A stretch of 47,537 bases of DNA from a virus (IMGVR_UViG_3300010430_000078:1-47537); one strand, 5' to 3'. Shown: positions 26,845 through 34,978, numbered from the stretch's first letter. Numbers and translations: made by a program. The notes: generated from the sequence alone by a model not told the origin.

Positions 26845-27063
26845 TTACTTCTCCAACTCGGCAGCTAGTGTCTTGATGTGATTCAGCTGCTTGCGTGTGA
26901 TTGTCATGCTGTCACCGACAAAATTATACCCATCGCGCAACTTTATGAACAACTCAAGATCGTATTCGCTAAGTGAATCCTTGTTGTGATTCAGCACATC
27001 CATCGCGTACAGGAACCACTTGCGCATCAGGCGATCCTTGAGTTGGATTCGTTGCGGGTTCAT
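26845..27063 (-). CDS. Unknown small helical protein (72 aa)
   Basis: Start placed at ATG 27063 because AAGGA lies 7 bases upstream and the ATG overlaps the preceding stop (ATGA). The protein is helical and charged (QLKDRLMRKWFLYAMDVLNHN, QLNHIKTLAAELEK). Middle of a run of overlapping small genes in front of the nuclease; function unknown. Confidence 0.7.
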   Translation of the reverse strand: MNPQRIQLKDRLMRKWFLYAMDVLNHNKDSLSEYDLELFIKLRDGYNFVGDSMTITRKQLNHIKTLAAELEK

Positions 27064-27257
27064 CGCTTCATCCTTCTGCACTCTTTCTCGCACTTTTCGA
27101 TGACTGATTTCAACTTAAGCATGTCAGCAGTTTCGACAGTCAGGACAGTAGTATCGTGAGTCAAACCTCCTGCATCAACATATTCATAGCCAGCTTCCGT
27201 TAGCCGTTTACGAAACACAGGTAACTTCCAGTTGTCTAAAGCAATCCCAGCTTTCAT
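27060..27257 (-). CDS. Unknown small protein (65 aa)
   Basis: A compact alpha/beta protein (LPVFRKRLTEAGYEYVDAGGLTHD, TVLTVETADMLKLKSVIEKCEKECRR). The pattern of a helix, a strand ending in GY.Y, then TVLTVET and a helix with two cysteines is like small ferredoxin-fold or substrate-binding proteins, but no family is recognised. It starts at ATG 27257, overlapping the stop of the nuclease gene (ATGA), and ends by overlapping the next gene. Confidence 0.7.
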   Translation of the reverse strand: MKAGIALDNWKLPVFRKRLTEAGYEYVDAGGLTHDTTVLTVETADMLKLKSVIEKCEKECRRMKR

Positions 27258-28195
27258 GACTCATCTCCAAATATATCAATCTCTGCGATGATCCAAGGCT
27301 CTTCACGGTCATCTGACTTTGGCTCTTCACCCATAAGTAGCCACTCCAGAACAGCTTCCTTGTCGCGAGTCTCGCAGATATCGAGGAAGTAGCAAGGGCG
27401 ATTCCAATGCAGACAGCCACCATCAGTCCGGGGGAAGTAATCCATTTCCATTGCACGCTGAATCCCCTGCGTCCGCAGTACCGTGTTGACCAGCCACTCT
27501 TGCAGATCTTCTGAGTCCTTCTTGAAAGGGTACAGCTGAACGCGGGGAGTCACCAGATCGACATAGGTATCCAAGTACAGGACTTCAAATTCCTCGACGG
27601 GATTCCCCATCAAGTGTTCAAGCACGATTCCGTAAGGTACTTGCTGGCCATCGAACTTATACTTCGGCGTTGCATCGTTGAGCGCGCGTCGGTGAGTCTT
27701 AATGTCCAAGGTACGTACGAGTCCTGTGCTTAAGTTGCGCATCGCAGCGTCCATGTACCCGGTGTATTCGAGGCCCCGGCCATCCGGCAAGGTGATGCCT
27801 TTGAGTCGCAAAGCAAATGGCACCTCGATTGCGGGCACCTCCGTTTCGTCCGGCTTGCGAAGAGTCATCAACTCCCACTCGGTCATCGAGGCATTGGCAA
27901 TCATCTCTTCGAGTGTGGCTAGTGCAGCCTCGAAACTCCGATCGTCGTAACGCTGGTTGAACTCGTCCAAGTAAGGGAAGTCGCGCATCAAAGCCCAAAC
28001 CGCCCGGTCCTCGTCCTGATTCACAAGATAGTCCTGATAGCCATGGTGCAGCGCAGTGCCTACGTCGGCTGCGTATGAGTCACCATCCCTCGCTCGGCGG
28101 GGGTACAGCTTGTTGAACTCGAACTTCCGCATACAGGTAGCGGCGAGGTTCAAGGACGAGTAGCTGACTCGGAGAAATTCGGTTGGCTCAGTCAA
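27254..28195 (-). CDS. PD-(D/E)XK nuclease, Cas4/RecB-like with likely Fe-S cysteines (313 aa)
   Basis: N-terminal SYSSLNLAATCMRKFEF and GTALHHGYQDYL match the RecB/Cas4 nuclease opening. The active-site core is GLEYTGYMDAAM followed by RTLDIKTHR (Asp-x-Lys) and a Q..PYGIVLEH motif helix. Four cysteines occur in the right places for an iron-sulfur cluster: Cys21 near the start and a C-terminal trio in CLHWNRPCYFLDIC. The start is TTG at 28195 with GGAGG 8 bases upstream; later ATG starts would remove Cys21. Likely a 5'-3' or end-processing exonuclease that works with the RecD-like helicase and the Sak4-like ATPase in phage recombination. Confidence 0.85.
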   Translation of the reverse strand: MTEPTEFLRVSYSSLNLAATCMRKFEFNKLYPRRARDGDSYAADVGTALHHGYQDYLVNQDEDRAVWALMRDFPYLDEFNQRYDDRSFEAALATLEEMIANASMTEWELMTLRKPDETEVPAIEVPFALRLKGITLPDGRGLEYTGYMDAAMRNLSTGLVRTLDIKTHRRALNDATPKYKFDGQQVPYGIVLEHLMGNPVEEFEVLYLDTYVDLVTPRVQLYPFKKDSEDLQEWLVNTVLRTQGIQRAMEMDYFPRTDGGCLHWNRPCYFLDICETRDKEAVLEWLLMGEEPKSDDREEPWIIAEIDIFGDES

Positions 28196-28907
28196 GAGTC
28201 CCGCCTCCCATCAAACCATCCAGCAGCGCCATTGCATCGTCGCTGACTCCGGCTTTCTTGCGGGCGTTCTTCTTGGTTGCAGCACCGCGCTTCTTCGATT
28301 GCTTGTTGACCCTTGCGAGTCCCATCGTTCGGCGCATCCCACGAATCATTACGTGAATGTCCTCGTCGGCGAGCAGCTGATCGTACTCGCTGTTCTCCTG
28401 CAACTCAATCATAATCATCCGCACTGATTGCCCGAACATATCCGGGTCATGTAGTACTTGATAGACACCATCGAGTGAGTCAACGAATGCTTTCATCTCG
28501 TCAGTCAGGTCTTCCGGCAACGCACGGTCCGGCGCCGATGCTTCAATTTCGTCCTCGAAGGATTCACCCAGACTTTCCTCTTGGGTGCTTTCAGCCACCG
28601 AACTTGCCTCGAGTCCTGCGAGATCATCGAGACTAAAGTCGCCAGAGTCAACGGCATCCTTTGCGCTGGTGGATACTTGTTTTGCTGAATCAGCCGCTGG
28701 TTTCTTAGGTGCAGCAACTGGCTTAGTCGCCTTTCCCGCCAAGTTGAGTCCGAGAGCTTTGGGCTTCTCCGCTGGATTTGATTCAGCGTTATTGCCATCC
28801 GAAGTCGCTGGCTTGGATTCCGATTTTTCGACAGCTTGCTGAGTCTTAGGCTTGGCATTGACTGCATCCTTCTGTTTCTGCAACGCTAGAAGATTTTTCA
28901 GGGACAT
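28188..28907 (-). CDS. Unknown Lys/Ala-rich protein (239 aa)
   Basis: Residues 1-130 are low-complexity and disordered, alternating Lys/Ala/Pro-rich and acidic parts (GDFSLDDLAGLEASS). Residues 130-190 look folded (DEMKAFVDSLDGVYQVLHDPDMFGQ, QENSEYDQLLADEDIHVMIRGMRRTM), followed by a basic tail. The short motif GLNLAG at 53-58 recurs at residues 5-10 of the RecD-like helicase (31188-33581), in both cases followed by Lys, Pro and an AAP triplet. Its ATG overlaps the previous stop (TAATG). It may tether replication proteins; no family recognised. Confidence 0.75.
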   Translation of the reverse strand: MSLKNLLALQKQKDAVNAKPKTQQAVEKSESKPATSDGNNAESNPAEKPKALGLNLAGKATKPVAAPKKPAADSAKQVSTSAKDAVDSGDFSLDDLAGLEASSVAESTQEESLGESFEDEIEASAPDRALPEDLTDEMKAFVDSLDGVYQVLHDPDMFGQSVRMIMIELQENSEYDQLLADEDIHVMIRGMRRTMGLARVNKQSKKRGAATKKNARKKAGVSDDAMALLDGLMGGGTLD

Positions 28908-29242
28908 TAGGATTCTCTTTCCATCAGATCATCAAGTATTTCGCGGGATTTGTGGTGAATCTCTTGCTCGACCCATACCACAATACAGTCATGCCGCTTG
29001 CCTTCGCGAGTCGTGTAAGGGTAAATGGTGTGCCGCAAAGTGAATCGCTTTACCTTGACACCGCGCCCCTCGTTTCGTTTGCGTGATCGGGACAGCGCGA
29101 CTCGAAGTCTTTGCACTACCTTAAGTCCGTCTCCCGCCGCAACCAAGAACTGTACTCGCTCGCCGCACGCGCAATGATTCAAAAGGCGGGCAAGCAATTC
29201 AGTAGTTTTCCACTTAGGGTCAGGGTTGATTAGTAAAGTCAT
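28907..29242 (-). CDS. Unknown basic protein (111 aa)
   Basis: A helical N terminus (WKTTELLARLLNHCACGERVQFLV), a very basic centre (LRVALSRSRKRNEGRGVKVKRFTLRH) and an acidic, helical end (EQEIHHKSREILDDLMERES). AGGTG is 8 bases before the ATG at 29242, and a near-consensus promoter (29270-29298) lies just upstream, which makes this the first gene of a leftward sub-operon that runs into the nuclease. Possible nucleic-acid binding from charge alone. Confidence 0.7.
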   Translation of the reverse strand: MTLLINPDPKWKTTELLARLLNHCACGERVQFLVAAGDGLKVVQRLRVALSRSRKRNEGRGVKVKRFTLRHTIYPYTTREGKRHDCIVVWVEQEIHHKSREILDDLMERES

Positions 29243-29269
29243 GGTAATGCACCTGTAATTTTCAGCCTG

Positions 29270-29298
29270 ATTACAACATATCCGAATGTGAATGTCAA
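29270..29298 (-). promoter_or_regulatory. Near-consensus sigma-70-type promoter
   Basis: On the minus strand TTGACA (29293-29298), exactly 17 bp, then TGTAAT (29270-29275; five of six matches to TATAAT). The predicted start near 29263 gives a leader of about 21 nt that contains the AGGTG ribosome site of the gene at 29242. It is the best promoter match in the window and separates a second leftward unit from the genes at 29.3-36.4 kb. Confidence 0.75.
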
Positions 29299-29326
29299 GG
29301 TTAAAATCAAAATCGTGAATTTGGAT

Positions 29327-29596
29327 TCAGGGTTCTTCACTCACCCAACACTCACTGAATGAGTTATCCTGATTCTTAATCCAGAACCTATGCGAACCTT
29401 CGCGAGTCACATCATCAAGCCCGCGCACCAGTTCGAGTAAGATTGGGTTGCCATCCTTGACTCGTATCTTCTCGACAATAAATTGGGCGAGTTCCCGAGT
29501 GCATACATAGCATAGTTTTATCGAAGGCCAGCGAACGGATTCCCATCCAGCGCGGGAACCACAACAAACACAAGATGGGATAGGAATCCGTCGCAT
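29327..29596 (-). CDS. Small zinc-ribbon-like protein (89 aa)
   Basis: Cys-x-x-Cys near residues 9-12 (SCVCCGS) and a second pair in LCYVC about 17 residues later form a probable zinc knuckle. The C-terminal half is charged and helical, ending FWIKNQDNSFSECWVSEEP. It starts at ATG 29596, 3 bases after the stop of the tail-anchored protein gene. The fold would fit a small nucleic-acid- or protein-binding adaptor. The 84-bp gap downstream holds the promoter at 29270-29298. Confidence 0.7.
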   Translation of the reverse strand: MRRIPIPSCVCCGSRAGWESVRWPSIKLCYVCTRELAQFIVEKIRVKDGNPILLELVRGLDDVTREGSHRFWIKNQDNSFSECWVSEEP

Positions 29597-29599
29597 GAT

Positions 29600-29905
29600 T
29601 CAGATCGCCGCCAATCCGCCAGCAAGCAGCGCAACTAGCACGACAGCAATGATCGCGTACCAACCGGCGTTTGCGTTCTTGCGAGTCACAGGTGGGGGCG
29701 GGGGCGTTGGCCGGGGCGGTCGCTGGATCACGACTCTCTTTACCTGCCAGCCCTTGGCTTTGAGTTCATCGATCTTCAAGGGATTCCCCGCAGCATCACG
29801 ATTCTCGTCGCGCAGTCGAACCAGCTGCCAAGTCTGTGCTGGCATTACTGAGTCGTAAGCAGAATAACTACGCCCGTGGCGGTATGCCCGATAGATCTTC
29901 GCCAT
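29600..29905 (-). CDS. Tail-anchored membrane protein next to the endolysin (101 aa)
   Basis: Start at ATG 29905, directly after the endolysin stop, with AAAGGCGAG upstream; a longer frame overlaps the endolysin and is not credible. The protein has a Tyr/Arg-rich N terminus, a short soluble domain (QTWQLVRLRDENRDAAGNPLKI), a poly-proline linker (RPPRPTPPPPP) and a single C-terminal hydrophobic segment (WYAIIAVVLVALLAGGLAAI). No signal peptide. This is a C-tail-anchored layout with the body in the cytoplasm. Coupling to the endolysin suggests a lysis role, for example a holin, antiholin or regulator, but this is inference. Confidence 0.7.
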   Translation of the reverse strand: MAKIYRAYRHGRSYSAYDSVMPAQTWQLVRLRDENRDAAGNPLKIDELKAKGWQVKRVVIQRPPRPTPPPPPVTRKNANAGWYAIIAVVLVALLAGGLAAI

Positions 29906-29906
29906 G

Positions 29907-30509
29907 TCACTCGCCTTTCTTGATTTCAAAGTGCGGCCCATCAATGAAGTCAGGCCCCTCGTGCCGCTGTTTGTATTCTTCAACGGCCTTAAGGTAATCA
30001 GTTTTGCCGTAGTTGTAGTCTCCGAGAGTCCTGTCCCAAGCGCCGCCCCAAGTAATGAGGTCGGCATAGCCGAGGTGAGTCGCAGCTCGGTCCATCGCAT
30101 AGGCAATCTTCGCGCAGCCCTCCCAATCCCACTTGGGGACTCCCCCAATGATCGGCACCAAGTCAACGGCGTGCCCGGTCAGATGCTTCGAGTTCATCGT
30201 CTTGCTCACGCCCCGGCGAACATTGTCGAACTGCTCTTCCTGAGTCCTCAAGCCATCGAACACCATGAAATCGACCTCCGTAAAATTAAACAGCGCCATC
30301 TCGACGCACTCAACTAGCCGGGAATCAACACCCTGTAGTTCATTGCGCGACTTGTGGCTTAGCTGAAACCCCGTAGACGGGAGTGGCGCTGGTATGATCT
30401 GCGCTTGAGTCAGATCAAAGGGGGTTTGTATCAACTGATCGAGTTTGTCTAAGCCTTCACGAATCGCAACGATAAGATCGTGGGCTTGCTGGATTTCTTG
30501 TTCGTTCAT
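29907..30509 (-). CDS. Endolysin, M15-family (VanY-like) peptidase (200 aa)
   Basis: Start placed at ATG 30509 with AGGAG 7 bases upstream. The zinc motif of M15 peptidases is complete: SKHLTGHAVDL gives His109 and Asp116, and GPHFEI gives His193; the WGGAW segment at 154-158 precedes it as usual. No signal peptide or cell-wall binding domain is visible; residues 1-45 form a helical extension (EIQQAHDLIVAIREGLDKLDQ). It would cleave peptide cross-bridges of peptidoglycan, entering through a holin. Unusually it lies in the leftward arm with replication genes, far from the holin/spanin cassette at 5 kb. Confidence 0.9.
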   Translation of the reverse strand: MNEQEIQQAHDLIVAIREGLDKLDQLIQTPFDLTQAQIIPAPLPSTGFQLSHKSRNELQGVDSRLVECVEMALFNFTEVDFMVFDGLRTQEEQFDNVRRGVSKTMNSKHLTGHAVDLVPIIGGVPKWDWEGCAKIAYAMDRAATHLGYADLITWGGAWDRTLGDYNYGKTDYLKAVEEYKQRHEGPDFIDGPHFEIKKGE

Positions 30510-30510
30510 C

Positions 30511-31191
30511 TTAAATCTCCTGATTCTCATATGTCACAAGGACGTTGGGGATATTTGGTGGAATGTAGTTAGGCCCCTTGAGTCGCTTGCCGATCGGGGC
30601 GTCGGGTTTCGGCAAGTGTTCGCAAGGATCGCCGCGGAATGCAGCTTCGCAGCCGTCGGGTTGAGAGTCACTAACTGCCTGACACGTGTTGATGATTGGA
30701 TTGCCCTCGTTGTCGAGTTTCGAGAGGTTCGAGCAATAGACTTCATACGCAATGAAGTGCATGGGAATCCCGAACTCAACTCCCGACCCATTCACGACTA
30801 CATCAAGGTCTGCGAGTGCGTCAGCGGTTTCCACCACGTCGTAGCGACTCCCTTCGATGTGTTCGATTCCAACATCAGAAGGCACCCAATGCCCTCCGTG
30901 CGGACTCTTTTGGAAGTCCCCGACGGTAAGTCGGAATCCCATCGCTTCCAGTAGTTCGAGGAACTCTTCGAGAATCAGACTGGCGCGTAGATATCGCTGA
31001 CTCACTGACGGAATGATCGGCCTGCCGGGAGTCCCAAGGCCCATGACTTGGTGGAAATGCCCCGTCATCTGAAACGTAGTCGCCCCGAGTGGAAAGCCCA
31101 TCGGACGTTTGGGATTCTCCCACGCCTTAGGCTGGTGCATCGCCGCGATCTGGTCGGGCGTCATCATGCTCATTACACTTTTGTCAGTCAT
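30511..31191 (-). CDS. MazG-like all-alpha NTP pyrophosphohydrolase (226 aa)
   Basis: The metal-binding helices of the MazG/PRA-PH superfamily are present: SLILEEFLELLEAMG (Glu75, Glu76, Glu79) and DVVETADALADLDVVV (Glu121, Asp124, Asp128). A long N-terminal extension and a C-terminal part with Cys residues (STCQAV, GCEAAFRGDPCEHLP) are added. Family members hydrolyse (d)NTPs to monophosphates, and phage versions have been linked to dNTP pool control or starvation signalling. Substrate here is unknown. The ATG overlaps the helicase stop (ATGA), and the stop precedes the endolysin start. Confidence 0.8.
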   Translation of the reverse strand: MTDKSVMSMMTPDQIAAMHQPKAWENPKRPMGFPLGATTFQMTGHFHQVMGLGTPGRPIIPSVSQRYLRASLILEEFLELLEAMGFRLTVGDFQKSPHGGHWVPSDVGIEHIEGSRYDVVETADALADLDVVVNGSGVEFGIPMHFIAYEVYCSNLSKLDNEGNPIINTCQAVSDSQPDGCEAAFRGDPCEHLPKPDAPIGKRLKGPNYIPPNIPNVLVTYENQEI

Positions 31192-33581
31192 TTCGGATTC
31201 CTTTGCTTCTTGAGTAATGCCCCGATTGAAAGAGGCTTTGTGGATCTAGTTGGAGTCGGAGTTGGCTTCTGCGAAGGTTGGTGGGTTAGTAACAACTTAG
31301 CTGATTCGTCTTCCAACCTGCGCTGCATTTTGACCGCGCCCATTGTGCTAACGAATCGGGGTGCAGGCAACGCCTCCCGAATTATCTTGCGAGGTTCAGC
31401 CCTAAGAGTCCCGCCGTCGATGTCTTCTCGTGATTCACTACTGCTGCTACCCGTTTCGGCGGCTTGGTGGACGTGGATTTCAATTTTGTTGACTCTGATT
31501 GTAGCCGTTGGCGCGCCTTCCGCTGCCTTGTCATGTCGCGATTCTTGTTTCGTCTGCGGCTCATTTGTAATCTCCTTTGGTTCGTAGTGAGTCACTTCTG
31601 TCGACAGGCTTTGGCGCTTGGGCAGTTTCACCCGCACGCTTGGTCCTACGAGTCCTGATTTTGTCAGCGCCTGAAAGGTCTTTACCTTTTGTTCAAGAGT
31701 CGTGCCTTTAATGTCTTGCTTGCCCAACGCGAAGCCGGACCCTTGGCGAGTCGTGAATACCACACAACGTTCACTGGCGCGGGTTACCCCGGTGTAGTAC
31801 CATTCGCGCTTTAGCGGTCCGCGATTCCCTTGGTGGACGATGCAAAAAACAAGCGGGCACTCGCCGCCCTGCATCTTATGACAAGTCGCGGCATATGCCA
31901 ACATGAGGCTGGCGACCTTGGCCTTCGAGTCGAAGTTGATGGAGAAACCATGGTCGCCCTCGCCAAATTCGACCTCGACGATATGACTCGCAGGACCAGT
32001 ATCACGTTTGTCGCGCTTCTTTAGTTCTTCCAGCCCAGCTTGTGAGTCACTGACCATCTCTTCGAGACTAAACACAACATCGCTGTCGTCCTCTTCCTCG
32101 TCGAGTCCGTTGAGGTATTCCTGTACTTCTTCGATTAAGCCCCATCTGCGTGAGTCTTCCGTGTACGCGCCATTCGGTTCGATCGATTTGATGATCCCAG
32201 TCATACCGTTGGTGATACCTGACTCATAATCATTCACCGTGGCCATGACTTTGTCGCCTACTGCGAAGTTCTGCTTCTCGCGTCCGGCGTCAATAAAGTA
32301 CCGGGGACTCCCAGAGTTTAGCTTGACGACAAGATCTTGATTCAGAGGCGACTGCCCCAAGCTGTAACCGGGCGCAGTTTGCTCAAACCCATTGATGGGA
32401 GTTATCACCACATCGCGATTCGGCTCGTAGATCTTGCCTTGCAGGAGTTGTAAGACTTGGCGAATCCGCAGGCTGGCCGCCCGGTGATCTTCCGGTACGT
32501 CGACTGTAAGGAATCGCCAGTCTTTATTCGCGGTCATAAAGTTGAGGGTTTCTAGCATTCCCTCTTTTGTTTTTACTGACAGCGGGGTTGGCGAGTCCGA
32601 GACAGGACGCAAGCCCTTGAGAATCCGGTGAGCGTTGTCAACGATCGAGTTGTTCGCGCCCTGCTGGCGGTGTACGTGAGTCAGTTCCCATGTAGGCCAT
32701 GAAGCTAGCGCGAATCCCAAGACGCTTTTGCCATGGGTCGGCGGCAACTGGTTGATATCGCCGATCATGATGATTCGACAAGTCGACTTGGTGGCCGCCC
32801 AAAGTTGATGCCAAAGTTCGAGTCCCAGCATACCAGCTTCATCGATAATGATGATATCCCAAGGCATCAAGTTGTCGGCGGTGTAGCTAGGTACGAATCG
32901 CCGCTTGCCAACCAGTTCGCCGGTGGCCTCGTCGTAGTCTTGATAGTATTCAGGGTAGAAACCAAGCGCCCGGTGAATCGTCATGATGTTACCATGCCAA
33001 TCGCGGGGAAAGTTTTTCTTAATCATCTGCGTCGCGCGACCGGTGAAACTCACCATTGCGATCGAAGGCACGAATCGTTCGGGAGCCTCATAATCATCGT
33101 GCTGGTCGGCACTATCACGCTTCCAGTATTGACTCATGTCGATTTCATCGAGTCCGGTTCGCAGGATATCAACGAGTTTCTTAGTCGTGGTGGTTTTACC
33201 TGTACCGGCGGCCCCGATCATGCAGCCGTATTGCTCCTGCGCGAGTCCGTAAATCGCAGTAAGCTGGGTGTCGTCGAAGGGGAAGTCGTCGTCAACGAGT
33301 CGGGAAAGTTTCTCGTCTGAGTCATCGATGTTTTCTTCATAACCTTCGGCGTTTGGGCAACCCTCCCAGCGGGCACAGGGAGTCACAGGATCACAGTCGA
33401 TCGCGCAAGTCGTGTGCTTTGTAGGCAGTTCCGGCGGAGACTTATCCAAGATTGAGTTAGTTTCAGCGATATGCCGGTCAGTCTCTTGGACAGTCTCTTT
33501 GATGACTCGTGCCATCTGGGCGGAATTATTCGGGGCTGCGCGAGGTTTACTGCCGGCGAGGTTTAGTCCTTTGAGTCCCAT
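31188..33581 (-). CDS. RecD-like superfamily 1 DNA helicase (797 aa)
   Basis: Walker A GAAGTGKTT (123-131), motif II DEAG (247-250), motif III GDINQLPP (274-281), HRQ (304-306), and late motifs ATCHKMQGGE and YTGVTRA show a RecD/Dda-type SF1 helicase. Residues 59-75 carry a Cys cluster (Cys59, 63, 69, 75) that may bind zinc. Residues 5-10 are GLNLAG, a motif shared with the protein from 28188-28907. The C-terminal about 150 residues are disordered and basic. GGAG lies 8 bases before the ATG. It probably acts at forks or in recombination with the nuclease and ATPase of the same arm. Confidence 0.9.
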   Translation of the reverse strand: MGLKGLNLAGSKPRAAPNNSAQMARVIKETVQETDRHIAETNSILDKSPPELPTKHTTCAIDCDPVTPCARWEGCPNAEGYEENIDDSDEKLSRLVDDDFPFDDTQLTAIYGLAQEQYGCMIGAAGTGKTTTTKKLVDILRTGLDEIDMSQYWKRDSADQHDDYEAPERFVPSIAMVSFTGRATQMIKKNFPRDWHGNIMTIHRALGFYPEYYQDYDEATGELVGKRRFVPSYTADNLMPWDIIIIDEAGMLGLELWHQLWAATKSTCRIIMIGDINQLPPTHGKSVLGFALASWPTWELTHVHRQQGANNSIVDNAHRILKGLRPVSDSPTPLSVKTKEGMLETLNFMTANKDWRFLTVDVPEDHRAASLRIRQVLQLLQGKIYEPNRDVVITPINGFEQTAPGYSLGQSPLNQDLVVKLNSGSPRYFIDAGREKQNFAVGDKVMATVNDYESGITNGMTGIIKSIEPNGAYTEDSRRWGLIEEVQEYLNGLDEEEDDSDVVFSLEEMVSDSQAGLEELKKRDKRDTGPASHIVEVEFGEGDHGFSINFDSKAKVASLMLAYAATCHKMQGGECPLVFCIVHQGNRGPLKREWYYTGVTRASERCVVFTTRQGSGFALGKQDIKGTTLEQKVKTFQALTKSGLVGPSVRVKLPKRQSLSTEVTHYEPKEITNEPQTKQESRHDKAAEGAPTATIRVNKIEIHVHQAAETGSSSSESREDIDGGTLRAEPRKIIREALPAPRFVSTMGAVKMQRRLEDESAKLLLTHQPSQKPTPTPTRSTKPLSIGALLKKQRNPK

Positions 33582-33582
33582 T

Positions 33583-33783
33583 TTATATCTCCAGAATTTC
33601 TGGTTCGAGTTGCTCTTCGTGGTCTAGGAAGCGATTCCTTGCGCGAAGTTCAACCACAATTGCGTCAGCTTCTTTCTTGGGAAAGTCGGCTGCATCGTTT
33701 AGGCTGCGAGTCCAGCACCTTGCTTTGTTCAGATAGCGATAGGTTCCGTCTGGCTCGACAATGCGAATCAAGCGCACTATCAT
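33583..33783 (-). CDS. Unknown small protein (66 aa)
   Basis: A short beta-then-alpha protein (VRLIRIVEPDGTYRYLNKARCWTRSL, KKEADAIVVELRARNRFLDHEEQ) with an acidic end. AAGGAG lies about 9 bases before the ATG at 33783, and it starts right after the preceding stop (TGATATG). One base separates it from the helicase, so it belongs to the same unit. Possibly a small helicase partner by position only. Confidence 0.7.
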   Translation of the reverse strand: MIVRLIRIVEPDGTYRYLNKARCWTRSLNDAADFPKKEADAIVVELRARNRFLDHEEQLEPEILEI

Positions 33784-33784
33784 A

Positions 33785-34681
33785 TCAGGACTCCTTTTTC
33801 TTGAATAGGTCAGCGCCGGTCATTGCCTTGCGGATTGGCTTAGCTGGAGTCGGCTCAATCTCACCGTCTAAGACTTTATCAAGCAGGCCCAAGAATTTGC
33901 TTACTCGTGCGTCAACCTTTGCGGCTTTCGCTGACTTGGGTTTGGTTGATTTCTTGGCAGTCTTACGGCCAGCGATTTCGGGATTCTCAAGCCATGACCT
34001 AGAGTAGGCAGGCTGACTCAAAGAGTTTCCGCGCATCCAGCGGGCGGTTTGTTCTGCTACTTTGTCGCGGTCGTCATATTCTTTGAGTCGCGAGAACACC
34101 CACTTTTCAAATTCGGGGAGCCGCGCTGCAACGACTTTTGGATCGAGTGAGTCGAGAATATCCAAGTCTGGCGCTTTTATTTCATGTAGATTGCGCTTTG
34201 CGTCAAGTTCGAGCAACCAATGAATCCAAGGCTTGAGGTCCAAGCCTTTACCGAGCAATTCTTCCCATCGCTGGAACGACTCAATGCGCGAGAGATAAGG
34301 GGAGAGCGCCGAAATCCGGTGTACGGCTAAGTGTGAGTCAGAATAGAGCCTGTTCCACAAGTAGCAAAGTACGTCGAGGGGCCGCTTTTCGGCTAGGTTT
34401 AGCAAAGTGACTCGATCAGGACGATTGAGCATTGGAGTCGGGCGCATCGAAGCAACGGTACGAACAACCATAGCATCAGCTAGGGACTCAATGTCGTCTG
34501 CTGACTCTTCTTCGAGGGCGAAGGAAATGATTGACTCGTCAAAGGTGCCCACTTTGCGTCCGGTGTGGAGACAATAGACTCCGAGAATGTCGACGGAAAA
34601 TGACTCAAGGGCGGATTGACGGATTAGCTCAACGTCAGGTTCAGCCATGAAGTCTGCGAGTGCTTGTGAATAGTCGGTCAT
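33785..34681 (-). CDS. Unknown helical protein (298 aa)
   Basis: Almost entirely helical: acidic N-terminal third (SFALEEESADDIESLADAMVV), a Trp-rich centre (WNRLYSDSHLAVHRISALSPYLSR, WIHWLLELDAKRN) and a basic Lys/Ala-rich linker near 235-260 before a short C-terminal end (AMTGADLFKKKES). AGGAAG lies 6 bases before the ATG. No family recognised. Its place upstream of the helicase suggests a replication or host-takeover role, unproven. Confidence 0.75.
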   Translation of the reverse strand: MTDYSQALADFMAEPDVELIRQSALESFSVDILGVYCLHTGRKVGTFDESIISFALEEESADDIESLADAMVVRTVASMRPTPMLNRPDRVTLLNLAEKRPLDVLCYLWNRLYSDSHLAVHRISALSPYLSRIESFQRWEELLGKGLDLKPWIHWLLELDAKRNLHEIKAPDLDILDSLDPKVVAARLPEFEKWVFSRLKEYDDRDKVAEQTARWMRGNSLSQPAYSRSWLENPEIAGRKTAKKSTKPKSAKAAKVDARVSKFLGLLDKVLDGEIEPTPAKPIRKAMTGADLFKKKES

Positions 34682-34713
34682 GGGAATCTTCCTACAAATG
34701 GATACAATGGGAT

Positions 34714-34914
34714 TCAGTTAACTGGAGTGGTTGTCACCCGGCGCTGATTGCGGAAAGCCCAAAAACAGTGAGCGCCAAGCCACTTGCGATCTGACGAATC
34801 GTTGTGATCGATGATCTTTGCGGATTCAAGCACGTAAACAGGCTCAAACCCTTGCAGCTGCATTTCTGCTAGTTTGTGTGTCTTAACTTTTACTCGCAAG
34901 GGTTCTTTGGTCAT
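34714..34914 (-). CDS. Unknown small protein (66 aa)
   Basis: Basic N terminus (TKEPLRVKVKTHKLAEMQLQGFEPVYVLES) and a Trp/Cys-containing C-terminal half (KWLGAHCFWAFRNQRR). AAAGGT is 8 bases before the ATG. A promoter-like TTGACT with a 17-bp spacer lies upstream at 34979-35007. The 168-bp gap upstream (34915-35082) holds that element and an inverted repeat (TTGACT, four bases, AGTCAA). Confidence 0.7.
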   Translation of the reverse strand: MTKEPLRVKVKTHKLAEMQLQGFEPVYVLESAKIIDHNDSSDRKWLGAHCFWAFRNQRRVTTTPVN

Positions 34915-34978
34915 GACTCAATACCTTTCAATCAGGTTCAGTTTCAAAAATACGACTCGTTGCTGAATCGGTGCAAGT

